Part shown: piece after piece, positions 54,434 through 64,000 of the stretch
How the letters are laid out: every line of letters starts with the position of its first letter
Numbering within the stretch: position 1 is the stretch's first letter
Source: Mesocentrotus franciscanus
Taxonomy: Eukaryota; Echinodermata; Echinoidea; Camarodonta; Strongylocentrotidae
Length of the DNA stretch: 64,000 nucleotides
Reading direction: 5' to 3'
NCBI GenBank assembly: GCA_037976565.1
Contig: CP137674.1
Coordinates: 10,181,587-10,245,586, forward strand
Position numbers and translations under genes: made by a program
Notes under the pieces: generated by a model
Told to the model about the DNA's origin: nothing
Seen by the model: the letters and a program-made list of their open reading frames with translations, nothing else
Databases searched by the model: none

Positions 54434-54598
54434 CTGGGCCCCGTCTTATAAAGAGTTGCGATTGATCCAAACCAATCGCAAGTCCTCCAATCAATCAAAA
54501 GTTTGCCGTCTCCCTTCTCTTATATGTACATAGTTACGATTGAATGCAATCGCAAATAAGTTGCGATTAATATCAACTCTTTACAAGACGGGCCCTGG
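54434..54598. mobile_element. MITE, CGTCTTATAAA family (copy 2)
   Basis: Ends GGGCCCCGTCTTATAAAGAG and CTCTTTACAAGACGGGCCC, with inverted TTGCGATTGA words. Confidence 0.85.
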
Positions 54599-54936
54599 AC
54601 ATGGAGATAACCTGGTGTTCTCAAGTGCCTTGTAAGAACCATTGAATGGATTATTATGCTGTAGATACAGTTAACAACTAAATTAATCATACCCTAACCA
54701 GTTTTTCAGTATGTGAAAATATGATTTGTCCCGATTTATGTTTCTTGAGAATGTGACATATTAAAGCTTTCAACCAGTTCACCTTTCATTCTTGACTTAC
54801 GAAAAACACAAAAACCATCAAATTCACAAGGGGTGTGAACAATTTAGTTGCTAACTGTAAGTGGTTTGGTTTAGTTTAACTTGATAGAAATCACATTTCA
54901 CCGAAGACACGTCCTGCATTGCCTGACATGTGGTCA

Positions 54937-55072
54937 GGGGCCGGTTCCTCGAGACCGTCATAAGTCCAAGTTCGTGGACATCACATAGAAACGCGTGTTA
55001 ATTCTATAACGCACGTTTCAATGGGATGTCTAAGAAGTTGGACTTACGACGGTTTCGAGAAACGGCCCCCTT
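54937..55072. mobile_element. MITE, TTTCTCGAAACCG family (copy 2)
   Basis: GGGGCCGGTTCCTCGAGACC and GGTTTCGAGAAACGGCCCCC; interior GTCATAAGTCCAAGTTC with its inverse. Confidence 0.85.
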
Positions 55073-55075
55073 GAC

Positions 55076-58000
55076 GACTACATGTAGCTTAGTTTTATTC
55101 TCTTTCTTTGCTCATTCCTCAGCTAATAGACATTTTCTACCAAAATCGTTTGGCAGATAACATTTAATTGTACTACTGCCGGACTTTGGTGTAAGTTTGG
55201 TTTGGAATCTGTGATCGAGATACTATTTTTCCATCAGTACCAAAACTCGAGACTGCTTTTAAAAGTGTAAAACGTTTGGAGAATCATAGCACACACAAAC
55301 ACTACACGCACCCACATAGATATATATAGACAAGAGCGTGTAAGATAAATTGCATTTATTACATGAAAGAACATTAATCTGGATAAAAAGATACATACAT
55401 ATAACGACAACATAGTTTATACACATAAATGACAAATTCTCTTTTTTCGATTCTCGATTCCACATAATCATTCAGCCAAAAACAATATACGGTACAACAA
55501 AACATTTTTCATCGATTTCTGTTTGTTTCACACAGATAATTGATAATAATCTTTGCTTCTGATAAAATACTTTCTTTAAATGCTGATTAAGAGAATGGAA
55601 CAAAGATGATTTGTGAAAATAATGCTTGTAGATCCAACTTTCTTATAATCTTTAATATGATATAAAGTGATTCTTTAATTACCACGCTCTCTAAGTTTAA
55701 AACATCATTTAAGACGAGGAATACATGCATGACATAACAAGCATAAGATAAATATAGAAATATTTGAACAGAGGTACAAGTTACAATAAACTGAACAAAA
55801 TAAAAACATAACCAAGAATTTACAAAATATTGAATTTTAGAAGAAATACTGTGTATCAAATATAATCATCTGTGTAACACCCAACTTATAGGCGTGATGC
55901 ACTGTAGACCATATATATAAAAGTCTTCCAATTTCAGAAATGAATACAAACAAAGTTACAAACCAATACAATTGAAAAATTCATCACTTTTTAAAATCTC
56001 AATATGATGATTGAAAGACGGTTATGAAAGACCCAGACAGGCGGTATTTTTTTCAAGATGATTTCAAAAGACAGGCTTTGGATATGCAGTATTTTACCAT
56101 AAATGCAGAGATTAATCATCTCCTTGCAAATTCAGCCTTGTTTAGTTACTGCAAATACATATTCTTAGGCTACAATATAATGAAATGTATATGGTGAATA
56201 TTCTATTAATGAACTGTATAATCCCCTAAATGCTATGACAAGTGTGTTGTATATTCTTGTATGTGTACATGCACGTCAGGCAATGCAACAAAAACTCCTG
56301 TTAAAATTTGGAGGCAACTCCCTCACTAGTGTTATAACTACAGGGGGGTGTTTCACAAAGACCCTAAGTCGAACTTAACTCTAAGTTGGACTTAAAAGTT
56401 ATGGAGAGCCATTTGTAGCCTTCAAATAAAATATATTCAAAAGCCAAAATTCAAGTATTTTAGACTTTTCATAAATTCCACATCAAGAACATGAAATCTC
56501 CTTGGTAATAGAAAATATGAATGATTTGAATCAACATTTTATGTCTTTTAAAATAACTTTTAGAAAATATTTTCAAAAATGCTAACAGCTTTCCATAATT
56601 TTTAAGTCCAACTTAGAGATAAGTTCAACTTAGGGTCTTTGTGAAACACCCCTCAGGTGTATAGTTAATTGAGAGCAATAAGGGTGTTAAGTCATATACT
56701 TCAACACAGAGTTAACACCTTTGTGGCTCCAAACTGACAATATGTGTTCAAAGCAATTTGTCAACTTTGAAGTCAAAGAAGAAAATCTCTAGAATATGGC
56801 ATGTCAATTTGTATTATCAAAATATAGACATACATGAATGAGTGGAGGAAGACTCAAGTGAAGGAGGAGAGAAGTGGTAACATTACAGCGACTTAAACAT
56901 GAAAGATAATAATATTCAGCCTTGAAGAAATAGATATATGGAAGAACTCGATTTTGGTCTAGTTTTTGTTTCTTTACTAAAAAGGGTACACATTTTGGCA
57001 TTATATTGCAAATATACGCTGTACAGTAGTTATTTCAGTACAAGATATACAGGTATGTACTAAGGATGCGCATTCCAAAAAGATTAATGCATGCAGCTTC
57101 CCATTTTTGCTCAACTTGTGAAACAATCTTTCATTCCTAAAAGTATTTTTTTTATAATTTGTGTTTTAGGATTCATTACACATTTGTAAGCATCAAAGAA
57201 AGAATTGACTTCATGACAATGGGATTTTTCTTCAAAATTGTATAAAACATACACGTACAGTGTTTATTACAATAACTGCCCCATCTGTATTATTTATGGA
57301 CCAAATAAAAACACCTTGTTTTGGTCTTGGTTTAAAAAAAAATGTGATTGTGGATTCAAGGCATACACTTACATGTATATGCCAACAACAGACTTTCCAA
57401 GAAAAAATATCTGAATACTGGTAATGCTACATATGTGATGATGGTGATGGTGATAAAATCTATAACTGTGTACCCAAGTTTAGAAAGAAGTCAATATCGC
57501 AAAACTCTGCTTTAGCCAAGCTGTCGTGAGGTCATTCACAGAATTCTTATCTAGCAGGTAACCAGCTTCTACCCCTGGTTAAAGAGTGGCAAATTAAGAT
57601 TAATGCCTTTCCTTAGTAAAAGAATGTCCAAATCAGATTTTAACTCAGATGAACTATATTCTGTCCGTTTTTTAAAACTTTACTGTACCTCTTCGTACTA
57701 TTTGCACTATTTTCAATTTAATTGAAGCAGATTGCTGCAATTGATGTTACTACATTTATTATATATTTTTTTTTAATGATTGTACTCTGCATCCTAAAAT
57801 GCTTGTTGACAGTGACACATGATGAATAGCTCAATGTAAAATAAATGCAAGATAATATAAATGAGTTAATATAATGAACACGAAAATTATATGACACTTC
57901 AGGTAGTATTTACAGATAATTTGTTTCTTTGGAGTATTTACAAGTACAATTTTACAAAGTAAGGATAATAGAGTACTGTTCATTTCTTTACACGTTTGTA

Positions 58001-59311
58001 CATCACATTTAAATTTATATAGCATCCCCCTGCAAATAGGTGCATGTATATGACAGTCTAGTCTTCATTTTATATAAATATAAGTCTTAATTCTCAATCA
58101 TTCACAGGATGTATTAATATCATGCTGTAAATCGTTGTATATCTTGCCGCCCCCTCCTCGTCCTTTTTGTAAACACTCGGAAATTATTGACCTTCATCCC
58201 TAAAATCTATTTGATCCAACAACTCTATTTCTCTGTTTGACAAAGTGAGCAAGTATGGCAGTTTTATCACAATTATCATCTTCCATGAAAATCAATAAAA
58301 CGTGTGTGAGAATCTCTAAAAATAGACAAGGCAACGTGGCCACCTGTCACACATATGCAGCATCGGATGTACAGTAAAAAGCATCACAGTAAAATCGTTC
58401 ATTTCACAATAAAAATTCATCATTGCCATATACCCAAATTTGCTTCAAATTGGCATGATTGTATACACCCCTCAATAAGAGATATTTTTGCAGTTCTCTT
58501 TGCCTTACATGAAGTACATTTACTAGACAACAATGGGGTTAGGGAACTTTTTAAATTCTTCTATAAATATAATGTTAGTAGGATATCATGCTAATAACTA
58601 TACCTTCAATTCCTCATGTTTGGGTAAACACAAATCTGAGGAATGCATGGATAAAACTTTGATGAAAGACTGTAGTCCTACAAGCAATCCACAAGCACTC
58701 CATGACCTCAAGATGTTGGTCGATGAACTTCTCTTTACTTAGAAACAGGAAGATGGCACTTATCAGAGATGAGCTGTTTGAAGGCTAGAAGATGGACATC
58801 CATATATGATTCTTAGCCTCGTCCACAGTGTAGTTACTCCATGATGGGACCTTACAGACCCCAGTCCATTCTTAAATTGGTGCTAAGTTGATTCAAATTC
58901 AAACGCATTACCTGTTTCCAAGTGCCACCTCTTCTGACAACGTGACTCAGCCTTAAGTCAAGCCCATACAATAAGGGTTTCACAAGTATTTATCATGGAG
59001 ACAAGTTGTTCTCACCCAAGGGGCCTGTAATGAGGTCTAGACATGTTGGATCACCATTTGATCCTATGTGTAACAATGTGGAGTTTGAAAAAGCCTGAAA
59101 TGAAAGGGTGATGGGGGCCTGAAAATGTCTAAAGCCTACAAATTGGCATCACTGATTTCATGCCATGGTAATCAAATGACTCCCTATAGCACCATATGTC
59201 CTCAACATGAACAACTCTCCATTAGTTCTGTCAGATCTATGTAGACAACCATTGCAGAATCCTCGGTCATGTGTCACATTGCAAGACTTCAATACACACA
59301 TCCTTGTCTCT
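55076..59311. other. AT-rich stretch downstream of the 59.3 kb stop codon
   Basis: No convincing exons. It probably holds the 3' UTR of the minus-strand transcript ending at 59312 and intergenic DNA. An AATAAA on the minus strand is at 57755-57760, but its use cannot be shown. One inverted-repeat MITE lies at 56343-56654. Confidence 0.35.
56343..56654. mobile_element. MITE, GGGTGTTTCACAAAGAC family (copy 2)
   Basis: GGGGGGTGTTTCACAAAGAC at left, GTCTTTGTGAAACACCCCTC at right; arms extend through CCTAAGTCGAACTTA. Confidence 0.88.
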
Positions 59312-59613
59312 TTAAAATGAGGTTAGCTCATCATCTTCATTGGTGGCGCCATTGAGCATCGGGGTGTCATCGTTCATCGTGTCTTCAGAACCTTCTGCGG
59401 AACTGCTGTGGACATCGGGCGTAACCCGCCTGTGCACGGTGGCATACATCGGTTCATCAGAGTCCATCCTGGATGCCGGCGATGAGGAAGCATCACTGGA
59501 GTCCATCCTGGATGCGAATGGGGACGACGTATCGTTGGACGCCCTCGCCAGCCTCAGGACTTGAAGGATGCGGTTCTGGAGATCGCGAGGAAGCTCTGAG
59601 ACGACACCACTGC
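59312..59613 (-). CDS. Terminal coding exon with acidic Ser-rich tail
   Basis: Enters with two bases completing Gly, reads SGVVSELPRDLQNRILQVLRL, then a Ser/Asp/Glu-rich disordered tail ending ELTSF and a TAA at 59312-59314. Two near-repeats of SRMDS (about 60 bases apart) sit in the tail. Acceptor CCCCACAG. High GC and sustained coding over about 100 codons support a real exon. The product family is not firmly recognised. Confidence 0.72.
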
Positions 59614-60201
59614 CTGTGGGGGTAAACAAGACATAGTTGGGCTTCATGATGAAGTGATCTGACATTTGCTCTGGGATTTATTTCCCAAAAAGTTATAGGA
59701 TTGAGGGTGGGATTTAGGTCAGGTTAGGGTTACAGCTAGAGTAAGGGTTGGTATAGTGCTGAGTCCAGGATTGGAGATAGGAATTCATTTATTATACGAA
59801 ATCAACCATGAAGCAATTGCCGCAGGAGCATGCATTGTACAACCCAAAACAATGAGGATAAGGATTTATAACATTCATCACCCTTTAGTCCCTGAACAGC
59901 CAGCCCACAACCACCCTTATCTATTAATCCCTATACCATCCAGCACTGCCCCTCACCTAAGAAAAAGATGAAAGGTTTTAAAAAAAATACTAGGTACTTT
60001 TCTACACTTATATGTTCAATTCTTTTGAAGGAATGAAGCTCACATGTTAAATATCACAAGCAAAAAGAATTGTGCTTCCCTCACTATTCACTGTCAAACA
60101 TGTCTTCTCCAACATATCTTTCTTATCAATCATTGGTGGAAAGAAGATAACGAAATAGCTATATTCCTAAACTGGAAAGGAAATATAGGAAAAACTCTTA
60201 C

Positions 60202-60256
60202 CATCCCACTCCATAACAGCATCTTTTATGATGCTCATCATTTCAGCTTCATTATC
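60202..60256 (-). CDS. Short exon, same transcript as 61623-61682
   Basis: Eighteen codons plus one base: DNEAEMMSIIKDAVMEWD. Acceptor TTGATTTCAG, donor GTAAGAG. Phase 0 in, phase 1 out, matching the terminal exon. Confidence 0.6.
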
Positions 60257-60606
60257 CTGAAATCAAGAGAAAGATTGAAAAAAAAAACATTGTGAAGAAA
60301 AGTCTGTATCTTTTAACAACATCCATTTATATTTCATGCATTACGCTCACAGTTGTCAAACATATCCCTTTAAAGTACGATACAGATCCTTATCAACCTA
60401 CATATGTACATGTTATGAAGAATGTACAATTTCATATGCTTTGAAGTAATTGCACCAGTACACCAAAGCATTTAACCCACTAAGATCAAATCCACTAAAA
60501 TGTTCCCAGAGCTACTTTCTATACAGAACTCAGATAAATCCAATTTCAGGTACTGTTCACAACTGCAGAAGAAAACTAGATGGAACTTCAACTGCGCGCA
60601 GTCGAT

Positions 60607-61540
60607 GATGCCTCCGCCATAGAGCAATTTTACAAACCAAAATGGAAGCAATTTTTAAAATTCAAGTTTGATTGTAATCCATCTGTTGGTTCTAATGATA
60701 ACGCGATCACGAGCTATTTTAGGATACATGAGCCCTGTGACCTTTGACCTCGTGACCCCCAAATCTAATCAGTTCATTGGCTCTGCAAGATACATACATG
60801 ACCCAAGTTTGGCGGTAATCCATCAATCGGTTCTTGAGATAATGTGATCACAAGCTATTTTGCATACATAATGAGCCCTGTGACCTTTGACCTCGTGACC
60901 CCAAAATCTAACCAGTTCATTAGCTCTGCAAGATACATACATAACCCAAGTTTGGCGGTAATCCATCAATCGGTTCTTGAGATAACACGATCACGAGCTA
61001 TTTTTGCATACATAATGAGCCCTGTGACCTTTGACCTTTGACCTCGTGACCCCAAAATCTAATCAGTTCATTAGCTCTGCAAGATACATACATGACCCAA
61101 GTTTGGCGGTAATCCATCAATCGGTTCTTGAGATAACGCGATCACAAGCTATTTTTGCATACACAATGAGCCCTGTGACCTTTGACCTTTGACCTCGTGA
61201 CCCCAAAATCTAATCAGTTCATTAGCTCTGCAAGATACATACATGACCCAAGTTTGGCGGTAATCCATCAATCGGTTCTTGAGATAACGCGATCACGAGC
61301 TATTTTTGCATACATAATGAGCCTTGTGACCTTTGACCTTGGACCTCGTGACCCCAAAATCTAATCAGTTCATTAGCTCTGCAAGATACATACATGACCC
61401 AAGTTTGGCGGTAATCCATCAATCGGTTCTTGAGATAACGCGATCACGAGAACGGGACGTACGTATGGACGTACGTACGTACGGACGGACGGACAACCAG
61501 AAAACATAATGCCTCCGGCTACGTTGTAGCGGAGGCATAA
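60607..61540 (-). mobile_element. Element of about 930 bases with five tandem units of 143-151 bases
   Basis: Bounded by ATGCCTCCG (60608) and the hairpin TGCCTCCGGCTACGTTGTAG (61509). Units start at GAGCCNTGTGACC near 60730, 60873, 61017, 61168 and 61319. The last three carry an extra 7 bases. CGTACGGACGGACGGAC near 61470 is typical of this repeat type in marine invertebrates. It lies in the intron between the exons at 60256 and 61623. Confidence 0.8.
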
Positions 61541-61622
61541 AAATTTGAACAAAATCAGAATACAGTTGTAAATATAAGTAACATTTTAGAATTAAAAGTA
61601 TATGCAAAAATTGATTTCTTAC

Positions 61623-61682
61623 CTTAACACTTTGATTGTGCCTGAATGTCTCGAACAAGACTGTTAACATAACAGCTATTGC
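61623..61682 (-). CDS. Short exon, C-terminal part of ECM29-like or separate gene
   Basis: Twenty codons, phase 0 both ends, encoding AIAVMLTVLFETFRHNQSVK. Acceptor CATTACCTCCAG, donor GTAAGAAATC. Other frames hold stops. It joins 60256-60202 in phase. It may be the distal C-terminus of the ECM29-like protein (weak similarity to its last helices) or belong to another gene. Confidence 0.6.
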
Positions 61683-61734
61683 CTGGAGGTAATGGAAACA
61701 AAAGAGAAATATGTTTATCTCTTGCTATAACTTC

Positions 61735-61925
61735 TCTACATTCCTCTGTTTCTTCTCTTCATCTTCCTATCTGTCTTTCTTCTTCGATCTTCCTGCTCTA
61801 TCTCTTTCCTTCTCTATCTCTATCTCTCTCTTTCTCCCTCTTAACTCTCTTCTCTCACTCGCTTTTTCTCTCTCTTCCTCTCCCTTCCTCTCTCCCTCTC
61901 TCTCTCTCTCTCTCCTCACTTCTCT
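61735..61925 (+). repeat. CT-rich simple repeat
   Basis: TCTCTC/TTCCTC tract in the intron upstream of the exon at 61682. Confidence 0.9.
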
Positions 61926-62527
61926 CCATATCTTCCATACTCTCTTTTGAAATAATTATCTTTGTCTTTCTAAAACACAATGCTACAAAACCTTAATGCA
62001 TGTTGATTACTGTCTAAATATTCATTAAAATGATTTTACATAAAGCCTTGATCGGTGCAATCACAATATAATACAGCTAAAATACTGAACAAAATTAGAA
62101 AATTGTCAGTTTGGAGCTCAAAGGGCATTTCAATCTGTGTTTAACCCATATCCTGCCATAAGGCCGCATGCACGCTACCGTTATAGTGCTTTGTACATGC
62201 CAGCGCTATCGATCAGCTGCTTAATTCACGCAAGCAAACCAACGCTACGCTGCTTTATGCATGCTTGCTCGCATTCGTAATAGCAGTTATTGTTCATGCT
62301 CATTGCACTGTGCTGAGTGCGTTGCACGCGCTATTGTTCTTAACATTATCTCAAAATAAACTTGGCACAGGGGGATTTGTGGCTTGGCACAATAGGGATT
62401 AGACCTGTAGCATTGGGCTGTATTCATTATGGCAGGATAAGAGTTAAGTATGTGAATTGAGGCCCTTCTGACTCCAAGCAGATGAAATATATCCTTTCAT
62501 CTTCCTGACTCAAGAACAATTCCTCAC

Positions 62528-62751
62528 CTCTTTTCATCCGAGTTGTTTGTCTCCCGCCGATCCATGAGGAGGGTGTCTAGGAGTGCCTTGAGGGACCCGT
62601 TGGTGGGCGTGGCCCTGCCTAGGGGTGTGGTGGTCTCGTCCAGCCAGGGGTCCAAAGCAGCGGGGGCTGACGGCCCTTGGAGGGCGGTGGATAGGACATC
62701 GGCAAGATGGAACTGGAAGGGGAAGAGTTGTTCTCTGCTGGGTGCTGAGAT
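62528..62751 (-). CDS. ECPAS: ECM29-like HEAT-repeat exon C
   Basis: Seventy-four codons plus two bases. FQFHLADVLSTAL followed by LDPWLDETTTPLG fits the ECM29 run FTIGEAIxxAA...DxW...EEYTPPxG. It exits in phase 2 (AG before GTGAGG), where ECM29 would continue RQAACIWLL. No such exon is visible before 61682, and the next coding exon seen enters in phase 0. The gene is therefore interrupted here. Confidence 0.72.
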
Positions 62752-63152
62752 CTGTGCAAAGATGGAGATGATAGTCTTTGCTTTATTTTAGACATGGCAA
62801 ATTATATTTCTATCATTTAGATTGATAAATAATATTTCTGTCATTAAGAAAATGTTGTTTCAACCCAAAACAGGCATCAAATTTCTATATTTGAGCAGCA
62901 TTTACTCTCTGTAGTCAAACCAGAAACTGTGCAAACTCCCAAGTTCTGAATGAAAAAAACGAGTAATTATACATCAACAAAATAATATAAAGTAACAAAA
63001 ATAATTAGATCATGAATTTTTTTAATTAAAAAAAAATATAGTTACTGGAATTATGATTTTTATAGGATGATGAGGTTAAAATGTCCCAAAGGTGGACAAC
63101 TTTCAAGAATATGGTACAATGAGCTTAATACTTCTCAAGGCAGTGCAATTAC

Positions 63153-63254
63153 CTTAAGACCCTTGGGTAGTGCTTCCAAGACAAGCTTGCTGTAAGGGAA
63201 CTCAGACTCTCCTACCATCAGATGGGCAAGGGCTAAAGCTGCTTCCTTCTTCAC
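63153..63254 (-). CDS. ECPAS: ECM29-like HEAT-repeat exon B
   Basis: Thirty-four codons, phase 0 at both ends. VKKEAALALAHLMVGESEFP aligns with the KERAxQTLGxxxVGDxDFPH repeat of ECM29, the most recognisable piece. Acceptor GACGATTCAG, donor GTAATTG. Phase joins exon A and exon C without a stop. Confidence 0.75.
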
Positions 63255-63740
63255 CTGAATCGTCATGGAGACAGAGATGGAGAGAGGGATGAGGAGATTT
63301 AAAAAGGAAGAGAAATAGGTGGACACAGAACAGAAGATGGAACAAAGAGTAAGGGAGGGATTCCAATTTTACAATGGATTGTTGTGTAATTATCATAAAT
63401 ACATACCATCCAACTCGCAAGAAATCAAACTCAAGTGCTCTGATAACTAATTAGAATCAAGAAGTTAGATCTTGATAAAATATCATCTGATACCTACATT
63501 ATAAATGATTTATAGAATAGAGAGCATTGAATTATTACATTAAATTCACAATTCCACTATTGTTGAAACATCTTTTATTCTTTATACATTTAAAAGTGAA
63601 CTGAATACTAATTTCACTCCAAATCTGCAGTAGTACCAGCATAGAGAGTAGTGAATTAAAGTCATAAAGTTTGTGCAAGTTGAGGTTTGTCAGCAGAAAT
63701 AAGTAAAACTGATGAAATGACAAGCCTTCACATTCCTTAC

Positions 63741-63982
63741 CTCAAGCACGTAAAGCACAGAGTCTCTGGTGAATATTTCTGTCAGTCTCTGCACGAGACT
63801 CAGCTTGGTGGGTCCGGTAGCACCGTTCTTGCTCCTGACCGATTCTGAGCTGCCTTTCGTGGTCGATCGTCCATTGGTCTTGCCTCCCTTGGGCAGGGAG
63901 ATAGGGCCGTTGCGCCCGATCTCCGCAATCGCTGTACAGGCTGCCTTGACTATGGTGGGACTGCTGCTCTCCAGTTTGGCAA
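63741..63982 (-). CDS. ECPAS: HEAT-repeat exon, proteasome adaptor ECM29-like (exon A)
   Basis: Eighty codons, phase 2 in and 0 out. VKAACTAIAEIGRNGP resembles the ECM29 segment that reads ACxSIGEIGRNGP, followed by a low-complexity linker rich in Ser, Gly and Lys and then TKLSLVQRLTEIF. ECM29/ECPAS is a large HEAT-repeat protein that tethers and remodels the 26S proteasome. Acceptor TTCACAG, donor GTAAGG. Upstream exons lie beyond the right edge. Identity comes from recalled family motifs and was not confirmed by search. Confidence 0.75.
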
Positions 63983-64000
63983 CTGTGAATTGACAGGAAA

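Noticed and set aside
58355..58742. Short plus-strand ORFs at 58.3-58.7 kb
   Set aside because: AT-rich, no motif, no splice partner; probably 3' UTR or intergenic sequence of the opposite strand.

Overview
The window is invertebrate animal nuclear DNA, probably from a marine deuterostome and most likely an echinoderm. It has widely spaced GT-AG exons, no operons, decayed CR1/L2-like and RTE-like LINEs, tRNA-headed SINEs, and a dense, varied load of small inverted-repeat transposons. Lineage is inferred from the style of the repeats, not from a marker gene. No bacterial, CRISPR or viral features were seen.

The main gene is a secreted animal haem peroxidase on the minus strand. I traced 13 coding exons by hand, from the start codon at 37178 to an exon ending at 193. 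All splice junctions agree in phase, with GT donors and AG acceptors throughout, and give about 684 codons. The signal peptide, distal Asp-His pair, Arg...Glu pair, calcium-binding loop, proximal His and RGREHG motif are all present. The last exon or exons lie beyond the left edge. This gene and its introns fill 0-37 kb.

From 37 to 59 kb there is no convincing host gene. The stretch holds hAT-like elements (35.4, 43.1, 46.0-49.35 kb), tandem duplications, a 5'-truncated LINE (50.6-52.4 kb), palindromic MITEs and simple repeats.

At 59.3-64 kb lie minus-strand exons. Three (62528-63982) encode a HEAT-repeat segment resembling the proteasome adaptor ECM29/ECPAS. Three more (59312-61682) encode a C-terminus ending in a stop codon. 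The two sets do not join in phase, and about 700 residues expected of ECM29 are absent, so this is a split, deleted or misassembled locus, or two genes.

The most unusual features are: (1) a three-copy tandem repeat of the intron-exon 9 junction of the peroxidase, leaving decoy acceptors; (2) a LINE fragment in frame with the signal-peptide exon just past its donor; (3) Helentron-like elements with stacked palindromic heads; (4) a fold-back family built from short CCCC-rich repeats; (5) a transposon carrying a tandem array of DR1-type nuclear-receptor sites. I found no clear new multi-gene system.
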